From NCBI RefSeq assembly GCF_052044135.1, contig NZ_JBQDYF010000007.1, forward strand, positions 118,800 through 182,799: a stretch of 64,000 nt of DNA, given 5' to 3'. The DNA is from Salinisphaera sp052044135. Its GTDB lineage: Bacteria; Pseudomonadota; Gammaproteobacteria; Nevskiales; Salinisphaeraceae. A program made the position numbers and the translations under genes. Positions 8,475 through 17,909 of the stretch are shown here, one piece after another; the stretch's first letter is position 1, and each line of letters opens with the position of its first letter. A model generated the notes under the pieces. That model did no database searches. It was not told where the DNA came from and saw only the letters and a program-made list of their open reading frames with translations.

Positions 8475-8714
8475 CGCCTGTGGCCGGCTCTCGCGGCGCC
8501 ACGTTGCCGCGCTGAAGCCCGTCCGCCCGGGCGTCGTGCGCTTCCACACACGGCGAAAAAACACCGCAAGCGTCAGGCTCCTACGGCTTGATCGTTGCCG
8601 CCGCCAGGCCGGGCACCGTTTACAATCATATTGTTGTCACTTCACGCGCGCCGCACCGACGGCGTGAAACGGCAACCGGTCCGACGGGAATATACGCACA
8701 GAAAAGGATTGGAA

Positions 8715-10241
8715 ATGGCCGGGCGACCCACTGCCTTACGACGATCGGTCCAGTCGACGGCCGAACGCTTGGACCCCCCGATGACCGGGTCGGACAGTCT
8801 GGAAGCACTCTGTCGCCCGTTGCTCGATCTGCTGCAACGCATCAGCGGCCTGGACTCGGTCTATCTCACCGAAATCGACTGGGCGCAGCAGCGACAACGG
8901 ATCCGCTTCGCCCACAACCACGGTCAAAACCGGGTCACCGAGGGGTTCAATCTGCCCTGGCGGGATACGCTGTGTCGCCGCGCCCTGGACGAGGGCATTC
9001 GCCTGGAAACCAACGTGCCGCGGCGCTGGCCCGATTCTGCCGCGGCGCGCGAACTCGGCATCAAGACCTATGTCAGCACGCCGGTGCGTCTCGGCGACGA
9101 CGTACTCGGCACACTCTGCGGGATCAGCGCCGAGTCGCACGAGGTGCCGGCACAGGTTCTCGATGTGATGACAATGTTCGCACGGCTGCTGGCCGACCAG
9201 ATCGGGCGCGAACGCGCCGCCGCATTGGAATGGAGCCGTGCCCGCGCGGCCGAACGTACCGCGACCCTGTTCGCTGCCCTGTCGGACATTGGCCACATCT
9301 GTTCGCGCGCCCGCATACTCGAGCCCGCCCTGCACCAGAGCGCGGTGCGTTTGCGGGCGCTCGAGCCGGGCGCCGAGATCGACGTCATCATCCCGGCCGA
9401 TGTCGCGGCGCCGACGGCCGAAGCCATGTGCGACTGGGCGCGACGGTGCTGCCACGGGGATCACACCACCGACGGCGCGGGCTGGTGGCGCCGCGGCACC
9501 TGGAACTGGGCGGCCTGTGACACCGAGACGTTCATCGGCCCGGACTGCGACAGTGTCGGGTTGGCCAGCGCGCTGTATGAAGGCGATTTTCGTGGCGGGC
9601 TGTTGATCCGCATGCGCGACACCGTGTTCGATGATCACACCATGCGCCAGGCCATGCAGGGCCTCACACTGCATCTGTCGCTGCTCGCCACGCGCGAGCA
9701 TCTGGATACCCATTTGCGGCGCGCCTACGAGGCACTCGAGCGACAAAGCCTTTGCGACCCCCTGACCGGCCTGCCGAATCGCCGCTGTCTGGAGCGCGAC
9801 TCGGATCGGCTCGATGCCGTGGTGCGTCGGCGCGGCGGGCATGCCTGCGTGGTGTTCATCGACCTCGACGGGTTCAAGGCACTCAATGATCGGCACGGGC
9901 ACGACATGGGCGATCGCTTCCTGATCGATTTCGGACGACGTCTTGCCGAGGCCACGCGCACCGATGAGACCTGTGCCCGTTACGGCGGTGACGAGTTTGT
10001 GGTGCTTGCGCATCTCGATGCCGCGGACGACGCCGAGCCCATGCGGCAACGGCTGGCGGCGCGGCTGGCCGGGCAGTTTCGCCTCAATGGCATCGATATC
10101 GACTATCCCGGCCCCAGCATCGGCATTGCCGTCCAGCAGGATCGCCAGGAATCGGTCGCCGATCTCGTGGCCCGGGCCGATCGATTAATGTATCGGGAAA
10201 AAAAGGCGCGTCGGGGCAACGGCGGGCCGACCGCTTCGTGA
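8715..10241 (+). CDS. GAF-GGDEF diguanylate cyclase
   Basis: 508-residue cytoplasmic protein. The N-terminal half has a GAF-like sensor domain (about 20-165; LDSVYLTEIDW, LCGISAESHEVPAQ), followed by a less clear middle region and a GGDEF domain (about 340-505) with DPLTGLPNRR, FIDLDGFKALNDRHGHDMGD and the signature RYGGDEF. The active-site signature is intact, so it probably makes c-di-GMP. The inhibitory I-site position reads RTDE instead of RxxD, so product inhibition may be weak. Start chosen at 8715 because AAAAGGA precedes it at good spacing. No transmembrane segment is seen. Confidence 0.92.
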   Translation: MAGRPTALRRSVQSTAERLDPPMTGSDSLEALCRPLLDLLQRISGLDSVYLTEIDWAQQRQRIRFAHNHGQNRVTEGFNLPWRDTLCRRALDEGIRLETNVPRRWPDSAAARELGIKTYVSTPVRLGDDVLGTLCGISAESHEVPAQVLDVMTMFARLLADQIGRERAAALEWSRARAAERTATLFAALSDIGHICSRARILEPALHQSAVRLRALEPGAEIDVIIPADVAAPTAEAMCDWARRCCHGDHTTDGAGWWRRGTWNWAACDTETFIGPDCDSVGLASALYEGDFRGGLLIRMRDTVFDDHTMRQAMQGLTLHLSLLATREHLDTHLRRAYEALERQSLCDPLTGLPNRRCLERDSDRLDAVVRRRGGHACVVFIDLDGFKALNDRHGHDMGDRFLIDFGRRLAEATRTDETCARYGGDEFVVLAHLDAADDAEPMRQRLAARLAGQFRLNGIDIDYPGPSIGIAVQQDRQESVADLVARADRLMYREKKARRGNGGPTAS

Positions 10242-10395
10242 CCGATACCGCGATCAACGCGACCCGCGTGCGCGCACGGCGCCGGCATCGCGCGCAACCG
10301 CCGGTTCGACAGGCGCATGATGAGCAGGCCAGTACGCACGCCGGGGCGATAAAGCGATCGCCGAGCAGGCCGGCCGGTCGTGGCCCGGCACGCGC

Positions 10396-10713
10396 CTACC
10401 GGCCGCCGCGGGTATCGGCGTGACGCGAAGCGCTCGACTCGAACCGCGCCTTCTGTTCGGCGCTCGCCTCAAGCTGGTAGCGGTCCTTCCACTCGGTGTA
10501 GGGCATGCCGTAGACCCGTTCGCGCGCCTGCTCGTAGTCCATGGCCACGCCCCGTCGCTCGGCTTCGGCGCGATACCATTTCGCCAGACAGTTGCGGCAG
10601 AAGCCGGCCAGATTCATCAGATCGATATTCTGCACGTCGGTTCGCTGGCCCAGATGCGCGATCAGATCGCGGAACGCCGCGGCCTCGACTTCAATACGGG
10701 TCTGTTCGTCCAC
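10396..10713 (-). CDS. DUF1244 family protein
   Basis: 105 residues matching the DUF1244 family: the conserved core NIDLMNLAGFCRNCLAKWY followed by an Asp-Tyr-rich 'MDYEQARERVYGMPYTEWK' segment. Two cysteines (FCRNC) are conserved in the family. The function is unknown. Start is GTG with a GAGGTG ribosome-binding site. It is encoded between the cyclase and the MscS gene on the opposite strand to the former. Confidence 0.85.
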   Translation of the reverse strand: MDEQTRIEVEAAAFRDLIAHLGQRTDVQNIDLMNLAGFCRNCLAKWYRAEAERRGVAMDYEQARERVYGMPYTEWKDRYQLEASAEQKARFESSASRHADTRGGR

Positions 10714-10777
10714 GAAAACACCTCATCGGTTGGCTGAAGGCATGCGCGTGCGGGCGCCGTCCGGCGCCGCCGCGACA

Positions 10778-11650
10778 CTATATCGAGCGCGAAGCGGCCG
10801 GCGCGGGCGGCTCGCGATAGCTGATCGTACGCTGCGGAAATGGTATTTCCACCCCTTCGGCATCGAAGCGCTGCTTGATGCTTTTCAACAGATCGCAGCG
10901 CATCACGAAGCCCGTAGCCGGGTCGTTCGCCCAAGGCCAGACCTTGAGCATGACTGCTGAATCGCCGAGTGCGGTCACGCGGGCGACCACCAGCGGCTCA
11001 CCGGCCTGGACCTGCGCCGGCGTGCGGGCATCGATATGCAATCGATGGCCCGCCACCTCGGCAATCATGATCGCCAGCGCGGTATCAATGTCGCTGGCGT
11101 AGCCGATGCCGATCTCGATCGGCGTGCATACCCGGGGATCAGTATGATGCGAATTCACCAGCGCATTGCCGCTCACGACGGCATTAGGGATCACGATACG
11201 ATTGTTTTCCGGGTCGCAAAGGACGATCTGGCGCAGGTTCATGTCCTCAACGGTACCGGTCATGCCGTTCACCGTGATGCGATCGTGCAACCGGAACGGC
11301 TTGAATATCACGATCAGCACACCGCTCATGATGTTGCTCAAAACCTGCTGCGATGCCAGGCCCGCCACCAGGGTGAGTACGCCGGCGCCGGCCAGCATCG
11401 AATGGCCCAGCACCTCCAACTTCGGAATCTGGGCCAGCGCACAGCCGATACCCACCACGTACAGCCCGCCGGATACGATGCGCTTGGCGAACAGCAGGCT
11501 GGTCGGATCGTAGTGGTCGTGCTGGCTAGCGTGGCGAATCGCCCGCGTGGCCAGAAACCGCACGATGCCGGTCACGAGTACGGTGAGCAGTAGAATCACG
11601 GACACGGCGATCAGCGTGCGCGTGCTACCCGCAAGATAAGCAATGAGCAT
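10778..11650 (-). CDS. MscS-family small-conductance mechanosensitive channel
   Basis: 290-residue inner-membrane channel that opens under membrane tension and releases solutes on hypo-osmotic shock. It has about three transmembrane segments, the pore-lining TM3 with small residues (SMLAGAGVLTLVAGLASQQVLSNIMSG spans it in two pieces), the beta domain motif PFRLHDRITVNGMTGTVEDMNLRQ, and the NAVVSGNALVN loop typical of the family. It is short, like E. coli MscS. The ATG start at 11650 leads straight into the first membrane segment. Confidence 0.93.
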   Translation of the reverse strand: MLIAYLAGSTRTLIAVSVILLLTVLVTGIVRFLATRAIRHASQHDHYDPTSLLFAKRIVSGGLYVVGIGCALAQIPKLEVLGHSMLAGAGVLTLVAGLASQQVLSNIMSGVLIVIFKPFRLHDRITVNGMTGTVEDMNLRQIVLCDPENNRIVIPNAVVSGNALVNSHHTDPRVCTPIEIGIGYASDIDTALAIMIAEVAGHRLHIDARTPAQVQAGEPLVVARVTALGDSAVMLKVWPWANDPATGFVMRCDLLKSIKQRFDAEGVEIPFPQRTISYREPPAPAASRSI

Positions 11651-12092
11651 GGTTTCGTATCACCCCGGCGGACACTGCGGATACAACAAAACGCCTTTCA
11701 GGCCGACGCGCCGACCGCACGAGCGCGTCCGATCGCCCGCGTAAACGCGTCCACCGTATACGACATCAAGATGCTCGAAGGCGGCCGGCGCCTGGTTGAG
11801 CGCCTGCACGGGGCCGGCCGCCTGGATCGCGAACCCGAGCCTATCTGCGACGAACAGCACCGGCCGGCCTCATCGCGCTGACCATCGCCGGCTCGCTATC
11901 GTAGCCGATATTTTCGTGCACATCGGACAACACCGGCCCGCGTGCCCGCATTCAGCCACGGACGCCGGCGGCGTCCTGCCCTGCCGGTCGCGCCTGGCCA
12001 GATCATCCCGATCCGGCCCGACCGGCATGCCACCGGCGGTCAGCCGGCTGTGATCGTTCTGCCGCGGGCCGCAGTCCGTCGACAGCAACGCC
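11651..12092. other. Intergenic stretch without recognisable gene
   Basis: Short open frames exist on both strands but none has a convincing start, ribosome-binding site or known motif. Nothing else is identified. Confidence 0.45.
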
Positions 12093-12395
12093 TCAACTCG
12101 TCTGCGAGCCGCCGCCGGTATAGCGATCGAAATGCGCGAGGCACTCGTCGAAATGGTCTTCGAACATCTTGCGGTACTGCGAGGTGAAGTAGTTCACGGC
12201 ATTCTCGCGTTCCGCCTTCATCTGCTCGGCATCTTCCGACGTCGCCGCCACCTGAAAGGCATTGAAGCGCGCCGTGGCGTACATCACCGAGGCGCTCACC
12301 TGGCCGGTGGGCGCTTCGTTGGCCTGCCGGTTCAGCAAGTCGATCACGGCGTCGGCGCGCGCGCGAAACGCCGGCGAAAGGCTCTGTCCACTCAT
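12093..12395 (-). CDS. DUF3144 family protein
   Basis: 100-residue cytoplasmic protein of the DUF3144 family, recognised by the helical pattern ADAVIDLLNRQANE ... SASVMYATARFNAFQVA and the C-terminal YRKMFEDHFDECLAHFDRY. Members are small gammaproteobacterial proteins without known function. No signal or membrane segment is present. The gene appears monocistronic and lies downstream of the DUF72 gene with a gap of about 90 bases. Confidence 0.8.
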   Translation of the reverse strand: MSGQSLSPAFRARADAVIDLLNRQANEAPTGQVSASVMYATARFNAFQVAATSEDAEQMKAERENAVNYFTSQYRKMFEDHFDECLAHFDRYTGGGSQTS

Positions 12396-12485
12396 GCGGT
12401 CATCCCGTTGAATCGGTTATAGAGCGCGCAGGATATCGAATTCGTCGCTCACGATCCCAGGCCGGGCGGCGCAAGGCCGACCCGG

Positions 12486-13517
12486 TCACGACCGTGACGC
12501 TGCCCGCACGGCTTCGGCGAGCGCCCGCACCGTCAGCGGCGCACTGCCTTCGGCCTTGTTGTTGATCGTCACATAGGCGGGCTGCCCCGCGCCGACCGTG
12601 CCGGCGATCACGCGTGCGAGCGCGGCGCGCGTGTCGGTATCCGGGTCGACCAGCGCGTCGAACGGCGCGTAGTCGTTGCGCGCCTTCTCATAGCCGAATG
12701 CGCCGTGCTTGAGATTCAGGTTCCAGCGGCACACCAGCGGGCCCGGCCACAACGCCCGCAGGATCGGCAACTGTGTCGCGATCGGGGGCATCTTCGGATG
12801 CAGGCCCAGGCAATACGTCGCCCCCGTGCTCTTGAGCACCTCGACAAACGCCGGCCGCAACCATTCCGGGTTGCGCACCTCCACCGCGACAACCACAGCC
12901 GGCGCGTCGTTCGAAGCCGTTCCGGCGAGTCGCAACATGCCGTCCAGCCGGTCGATGAGGCGCTCGATCCCGCCGAGCCAGCGCCCCGGCAGCGGGCTGA
13001 TCTGGAACACCAGCGCGCCCAGCTTGTCGCCGAGCCCGCGACTTGCGGGCGCAACATACGTGCGCCAGGCCACATCGGCATCCAGAAAATCCGGATTGGC
13101 CGCCCGGCCCTTGCCGCCGGACGCGCGGATCAACGCATCCGTAACCCGCGCCGGTGCCTTGACCACGAAACGAAACGTATCCGGAACCTGTTCGGCATAC
13201 GCGGCGTACTGCGCGACGGTCAACGGACGGTAGAAGCCACGATCGAGGCTCACGGTCCGAAACAACGGATGCTGCGCATAAGCGGCCAGCCCCGCCTGCG
13301 ACAACTGCTTCGCCGTGTACAGCCGGTCCCAGACCCGGCCGGCCCAGCCCGGGAAATGCCAGGACGACGTACCCAGCCGCAGCCGTGACGGCAATTCGGC
13401 CGCCAGTGCCCGGGTGGCGGCATCCGGCGCGGCGGGCTGCACGCCCGGTTCGAGCGCCATGTCGTCGTCGAACAACCCGCCACTTCGCGGCGCGGCGCCT
13501 TGGGATTCGGCCACCAT
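12486..13517 (-). CDS. DUF72 family protein (TIM-barrel, YecE-like)
   Basis: 343 residues with DUF72 hallmarks: LRLGTSSWHFPGWAGRVW near the start, FYRPLTVAQYAAYAEQVPDTFRFVVKAP, and the internal 'LVFQISPLPG' and 'VAVEVRNPEWL' strands. YecE-type proteins fold as TIM barrels and their enzymatic role is not established. The first 45 residues precede the family domain and are low-complexity, so translation could also begin further downstream. Confidence 0.88.
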   Translation of the reverse strand: MVAESQGAAPRSGGLFDDDMALEPGVQPAAPDAATRALAAELPSRLRLGTSSWHFPGWAGRVWDRLYTAKQLSQAGLAAYAQHPLFRTVSLDRGFYRPLTVAQYAAYAEQVPDTFRFVVKAPARVTDALIRASGGKGRAANPDFLDADVAWRTYVAPASRGLGDKLGALVFQISPLPGRWLGGIERLIDRLDGMLRLAGTASNDAPAVVVAVEVRNPEWLRPAFVEVLKSTGATYCLGLHPKMPPIATQLPILRALWPGPLVCRWNLNLKHGAFGYEKARNDYAPFDALVDPDTDTRAALARVIAGTVGAGQPAYVTINNKAEGSAPLTVRALAEAVRAASRS

Positions 13518-13676
13518 CGGTCAACCATCGGGGCAAGCGGATCGAGCCATTCTGTCGCATGCGGCAAACGAGGTGCAGCGCTTTCGCGTGGCCGGGCTGG
13601 AAATACATGCCCGGGAGCACGCTCGTTGCCGGCATTTTCGAATACGCGGCCCGCTCCGGCCTGTTGCAACGGGCGC

Positions 13677-13826
13677 TTACATGCGCTCCGGTGACTTGAG
13701 CGACGCCGGGCCCAACACCTGCGCCGCCTCGCGCAGTCTTTGCCGGCGCTCTTCCAGCGCACGCCTGGCTTCCCGCAACTGGCAACCTTGCCATGCCGCG
13801 CTCCGCCCCCTGCGATGTCGAGCCAT
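13677..13826 (-). CDS. Possible small basic protein (49 residues)
   Basis: Short frame starting MARHRRGRSAAWQG and rich in Arg, Ala and Glu, with a predicted helix RRALEERRQRLREAAQVL. I include it only because a consensus GGGAGG ribosome-binding site sits eight bases before the ATG. No family is recognised. It lies between the DUF72 gene and the hydrolase gene on the same strand, so it could also be spurious. Confidence 0.3.
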   Translation of the reverse strand: MARHRRGRSAAWQGCQLREARRALEERRQRLREAAQVLGPASLKSPERM

Positions 13827-13951
13827 GCTCGTGACCTCCCGCAATCCCTGCGATCGAATAGGCACGTTTCGCACCAATGCAGGCCCTGCGCGCGCGACAC
13901 GCGCCACGTCGACCCGATCCATTGGGCTGTTATCGGCCGTACCAACGCAAC

Positions 13952-14740
13952 CTAAACCGCGACTCGACGCGCATCCAGCCATCGCTCGATATGCCCGGCG
14001 ACTTCCGTCGGCGCCTCCAGCGGGAGCAGATGGCCGACGGCAGGCAGTTCATGCACCTCAGGCTCCGGCAGAAACGGCACCAGCCGATCGGCCAGAACGG
14101 CCGCGGGGTCCACAAGGTCGCACTCACCGGCGACAACCAGTGTGGGTACATCGATACGTCGTGTCGTCGCAGTGATATCCTCGAGCATCGCGACGGCAGG
14201 CCACGCGGCCCTGGCGTCGGGCTGACCGGCCAGGCAGTCGGCGATAGCGCGCTCGCGCATCGCCCCCTCGAGTGCCGTCGCGGTCAGCACCTGATCGAGC
14301 GTTCGCTCGACGCTCGCAGGCGTGTCATAGGCCGATTGCATGGCGAGACGCCCGGATTCCGGCACCGTCATGGGCAGCGCGGGGGACGGCGCCACCAGCA
14401 CCAGTGCCGACAACCAGGCCGGGCGCTGGCCGGCGAGGTACTGCGCGACCTTGCCGCCCATGGAATGGCCCACCAGTACCACATCGTCGAGCGCAAGCGC
14501 GGTGATCATCTCGCCGACCGCGGTCGCCAGATGCGCCACCCGATAGCCGTAGCGCGACGGCCCGGAACGGCCCCAGCCGGGCAAGTCGGGCGAGAGACAA
14601 CGGTAACGGCCGGCGAGCGCGCTCGCCACCTCGGTCCAGGTGCGGCCGGAACCGCCCCAATAGTGAAGAAATACGAGCGTGCGAGGCCCATCACCCTGGT
14701 CAGTAACGTGCAGAACGGCACTGTTGGTTTGGATCATCAT
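13952..14740 (-). CDS. Alpha/beta-fold hydrolase
   Basis: 262-residue soluble alpha/beta hydrolase. The oxyanion-region LHYWGGSGRTW, nucleophile elbow GHSMGG (Ser93), an acidic residue in VVAGECDLVDP and the catalytic His in VGHLLPLEAP make a complete Ser-Asp-His triad. The substrate is not predictable; esterase, C-C hydrolase or haloperoxidase-like activities all use this fold. I start at MMIQTNS (14740), which has a GGGAGGGG site about six bases upstream, rather than at 14833. It diverges from a LysR-type regulator gene, which probably controls it. Confidence 0.9.
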   Translation of the reverse strand: MMIQTNSAVLHVTDQGDGPRTLVFLHYWGGSGRTWTEVASALAGRYRCLSPDLPGWGRSGPSRYGYRVAHLATAVGEMITALALDDVVLVGHSMGGKVAQYLAGQRPAWLSALVLVAPSPALPMTVPESGRLAMQSAYDTPASVERTLDQVLTATALEGAMRERAIADCLAGQPDARAAWPAVAMLEDITATTRRIDVPTLVVAGECDLVDPAAVLADRLVPFLPEPEVHELPAVGHLLPLEAPTEVAGHIERWLDARRVAV

Positions 14741-14821
14741 GGCATCCCCTCCCGGGTATTGGTGAAGTCGCCAGCCTGCAGACAATCGCGGCACGATAGA
14801 ATGAGACCCACAAGAAACACC

Positions 14822-14842
14822 GTCGATCGTCAAACGATCGAC
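14822..14842. promoter_or_regulatory. Perfect inverted repeat in the hydrolase/lysR divergent region
   Basis: GTCGATCGT - CAA - ACGATCGAC, a perfect 9-bp dyad with a 3-base spacer, eight bases upstream of the LysR-type start codon. Its position fits an autoregulatory operator of the regulator. The shape differs from the usual T-N11-A LysR box, so assignment is inference. Confidence 0.55.
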
Positions 14843-14850
14843 TGCTATGC

Positions 14851-15801
14851 ATGGACCGATTGCGACAAATCGAAGTCTTCATTGCCGCCGTCGAACACGG
14901 CAGCATCGCGGCGGCCGGCAGAGCGCTGGGCCTGTCGCCGGCCATGGCCGGCAAGTATCTCAGCGTGCTCGAATCCAGACTTGAGACGCGACTGCTGCAT
15001 CGCAGCACGCGCGCACTGTCGCTAACCGAGGCCGGCCGACGCTACCTGGCGGCATCCAAACAGATCGTCGACACCCTGGCCGCAGCGAATGCCCAGGCCC
15101 GCGGCGGCCACAGCGAGCTTGCCGGGGACATCCGGCTCGGCCTGCCGCGTGTCTTCGGCACCATCAGACTGGCGCCGATACTGGCCGCGTTCTGCCGCCG
15201 CCATCCGCAGATCACCCTCGACCTGCACACGGACGAGCGCTATGCCGATCTCGTCGATGGCCGGCTGGACCTCGCCGTGCGCATCGGGCAGCTGCCAGAC
15301 TCAGCCTTGCATGCGCGCCATATCGGCCCCATTCGCATGGGGCTGGGTTGTGCGCCCGGATTGCTCGCCGCGCACGAGCGCCACGACCTGGCGCAAATCC
15401 GCCGATTACCGCGGCTTGTATTTTCGGAAGCCCGTTCGCCCGGCGACTGGATGGTTCGTGACAGCGACGATCGAGCGTACCCGATCGACGGCCCGACGCT
15501 GATGCGCTCGGACGACATCGGCCATCTGGTGGAGGCCGCCGCCGATGGCCTCGGCGTGGTGTACGCACCGAGGTTCGCCCTCGACGCATCGTTCGATGCC
15601 GGCCGGCTTGTGCCGTTGCTGGACGACCATCGCATGGCCGATCTCGACCTGCAGATCGTCTACACCCATCGCCACCACCAACCGGCGCGAATGCGCGCCC
15701 TGATCGATCATCTGGTGGCCTGTCTGCGCGATCCGCCGGACGGTCGCGTTCGCGCGGGCTCGTGCCCGGCAACACCGGCTCGCACCGTGGCACACCACTG
15801 A
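14851..15801 (+). CDS. LysR-family transcriptional regulator
   Basis: 316-residue LysR-type regulator. The N-terminal winged helix-turn-helix is MDRLRQIEVFIAAVEHGSIAAAGRALGLSPAMAGKYLSVLE, followed by a linker helix and an effector-binding domain (about 90-300) with the family pattern GDIRLGLPRVFGT ... LDLAVRIGQLPDS. It is divergent from the hydrolase gene, the classic arrangement for a LysR regulator and its target. A perfect palindrome abuts its start. Confidence 0.95.
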   Translation: MDRLRQIEVFIAAVEHGSIAAAGRALGLSPAMAGKYLSVLESRLETRLLHRSTRALSLTEAGRRYLAASKQIVDTLAAANAQARGGHSELAGDIRLGLPRVFGTIRLAPILAAFCRRHPQITLDLHTDERYADLVDGRLDLAVRIGQLPDSALHARHIGPIRMGLGCAPGLLAAHERHDLAQIRRLPRLVFSEARSPGDWMVRDSDDRAYPIDGPTLMRSDDIGHLVEAAADGLGVVYAPRFALDASFDAGRLVPLLDDHRMADLDLQIVYTHRHHQPARMRALIDHLVACLRDPPDGRVRAGSCPATPARTVAHH

Positions 15802-15984
15802 ATTTCGTGTCGGACCCGAAGCGGCAATGCACCGGCTCTGGCAAGACGGCGAACGACCACAACGCCGCATGGCGCGGCGTATCGGCATGATATGAACATG
15901 CCAAGAGCCACGTTATGCCGTGCCTGCCCACAGCCCTGTCGAACCTGGCCGCGCGCGGTAGACTAGCCCCATAAATCGCACCCA

Positions 15985-17103
15985 TTGCGCCGTTTGAGCT
16001 TCAATTTCACCGCGCTCCGGGCCATTGGCTGGCCATTCGAAGGCTGGCCGCCATCCGGCGACTGGAAGCCCGTCATCGCCGCGCATCCCGGAAGCCGTCC
16101 GGCGCGCGTGATCGAGCAGCATCGCTCCGGCTACATCGTTGCCGAGCACAGCGGTCGCGGGTTCCGTGTCGAATCGCTGCCCGAGTGGCAGCGGCCGCGC
16201 CTGGCGCCGGACGCACGCCCCGCGGTGGGCGATTGGCTGCTGATCGACGGCGAAGCCGAACACCATGCAAAAGCCGTGGCGCTGCTGCCGCGCCGCAGTA
16301 CGATCAAGCGCGCGGCGGCCGGTGAGCATTATGGTCAGCAGGTGATTGCCGCCAATATCGATACGGTATTCATCGTCTGCGGTCTGGACGGCGACTTCAA
16401 CCCGCGCCGTATCGAGCGTTACCTGTTGTTGGTACGCGGCGGCGCACAGCCGGTTGTCGTGCTGACCAAGGCCGATACCCAGGACGGCGTGGACGGTGCG
16501 AACACCACACGGGCACGCGCGTTGGCCCGCGAACTCGACGCCCAGGGCGTGCCCGTTTATGCCGTCAACGCCAGACAACGCGACAGCGTGGCCGTATTGC
16601 AGCGTTGGCTTACGCCGGGACAAACGGCCGTGGTCGTGGGCAGTTCCGGCGCCGGCAAGTCCACGCTGACCAACACGTTGCTCGAACGCGAATACATGAA
16701 GACCGGCACGGTCCGGGCGCGTGATGCCCGGGGTCGCCATACCACGACGCACCGCGCGTTGATCGCCCTGCCTTCGGGCGGCTGCCTGATCGACACGCCG
16801 GGGATGCGTGAACTCAAGCCGACCGGCGACGAAGACCTCGCCGAAACCAGCTTCGCCGACCTGAACGCACTGGCCGAGCAGTGCCGGTTCCGAAATTGCC
16901 AGCACCAGCAGGAACCCGGCTGCGCCCTGCGTGCGGCAGTGGTCGTCGGCACCATCGACCCGGCCCGCCTGGAAAACTATCTAAAGCTGCACGGCGAGAT
17001 CACCGGCGCCGCCGACCGGCAATCGCGCCAGGCCAGCACCCAAGCCAAGAGCCAGTCCAGGCCCGCGAAACGACGGCCCAAATCCGCCCCCCGGCGACGT
17101 TGA
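15985..17103 (+). CDS. rsgA: Circularly permuted GTPase of the RsgA (YjeQ) family
   Basis: 372 residues. RsgA proteins are GTPases that help mature the 30S subunit. Here the OB-like N-terminal domain (about 40-95) is followed by the permuted G-domain: the G4 motif TKAD at 161-164 precedes the Walker A/G1 GSSGAGKST (209-217) and G3 DTPGM. A C-terminal zinc knuckle CRFRNCQHQQEPGC follows, and then a basic tail. The only reachable start codons are TTG (15985 or 15994), because an in-frame stop lies at 15964. The start opens FNFTALRAIGW, which matches the longer RsgA-paralogue type, so a second rsgA elsewhere is possible. Confidence 0.9.
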   Translation: MRRLSFNFTALRAIGWPFEGWPPSGDWKPVIAAHPGSRPARVIEQHRSGYIVAEHSGRGFRVESLPEWQRPRLAPDARPAVGDWLLIDGEAEHHAKAVALLPRRSTIKRAAAGEHYGQQVIAANIDTVFIVCGLDGDFNPRRIERYLLLVRGGAQPVVVLTKADTQDGVDGANTTRARALARELDAQGVPVYAVNARQRDSVAVLQRWLTPGQTAVVVGSSGAGKSTLTNTLLEREYMKTGTVRARDARGRHTTTHRALIALPSGGCLIDTPGMRELKPTGDEDLAETSFADLNALAEQCRFRNCQHQQEPGCALRAAVVVGTIDPARLENYLKLHGEITGAADRQSRQASTQAKSQSRPAKRRPKSAPRRR

Positions 17104-17405
17104 TCGCGGTCGGCGCCTCCGGAAACCGCTTCGAATGCGTTGCGCGGCCACGGGCTTTTCGCGGCTTCAGGATCTGTAGACAGGGGCCCCGGACAGGATG
17201 CATGCCGCTGCAGTCCGGCTGATCGAGCCGCGGATGTCACCGATGGCACGTTTTTGAAGACACACGCCGACGCTATTCCCCGACCAATCCATTCATTGCC
17301 AGAGCGGGTCACCCGGGCCCGCCCGCTTCTGCGGCATGAGCGGCGAAAACCGCGCTTGTGCCAACGTGAGCGCCATGGCCGCGCACGGCACGATAACTTC
17401 CACGT
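17104..17405. other. Intergenic stretch without recognisable gene
   Basis: No motif-bearing reading frame, RNA or repeat is identified between the RsgA-like gene and the convergent zinc-ribbon gene. Confidence 0.45.
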
Positions 17406-17909
17406 TCAGCGCGCGGCGCCGGCACAAACGCCCGCAAGGAATTCCAGCGGATTGCCATCGCCGGCGCGCAGCCGGCCCGGGAAGCCATCCTCCCGGCACT
17501 CGGGACAATCGCCGTCGGCCGTTTCCCGATAATCGCCGGTCCAGGCGCAGTCGAGACAGAACAGGACCTCGTCGGCCGCGCGGTCTGCATGTCCGGCAGC
17601 AACCGCCTGTCGGGCATAGCGATTCATCAGCCCGACAGCACGGCGCCGCGCCATCAACCCATGACTCGGCCGCAACATCTCGATGGCGCGCGCGAGCGGG
17701 CTTTGCGTGCTCAGCCGTCCGTTACGCTGCAGCAGGGCGAAATCGACACAACAACAGGCCAGTTCACGCTGGATGAGTTCGCTCGCCCGACGTTCACCCT
17801 CGGTCTGCCCGAGGCATTCACGATCGCCTGGGTGCTCTGTATTTTCGATTGTCACGACGGTCCCTCGAGTTGCACCGCGATAACGGACCTGTTCCGGCGT
17901 ATCCACCAT
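17406..17909 (-). CDS. Hypothetical protein with a C-terminal zinc ribbon
   Basis: 167 residues, no family recognised. Near the C-terminus two CxxC pairs (Cys118/121 in FCLDCAW and Cys135/138 in DCPECRE) are spaced like a zinc ribbon. An ACCC triplet near residue 51 adds further cysteines. The N-terminal half has a helical look (RRASELIQREL, ARAIEML). No signal peptide or membrane segment is seen. It is transcribed away from the downstream regulator gene. The paired CxxC spacing argues that it is a real gene. Confidence 0.55.
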   Translation of the reverse strand: MVDTPEQVRYRGATRGTVVTIENTEHPGDRECLGQTEGERRASELIQRELACCCVDFALLQRNGRLSTQSPLARAIEMLRPSHGLMARRRAVGLMNRYARQAVAAGHADRAADEVLFCLDCAWTGDYRETADGDCPECREDGFPGRLRAGDGNPLEFLAGVCAGAAR

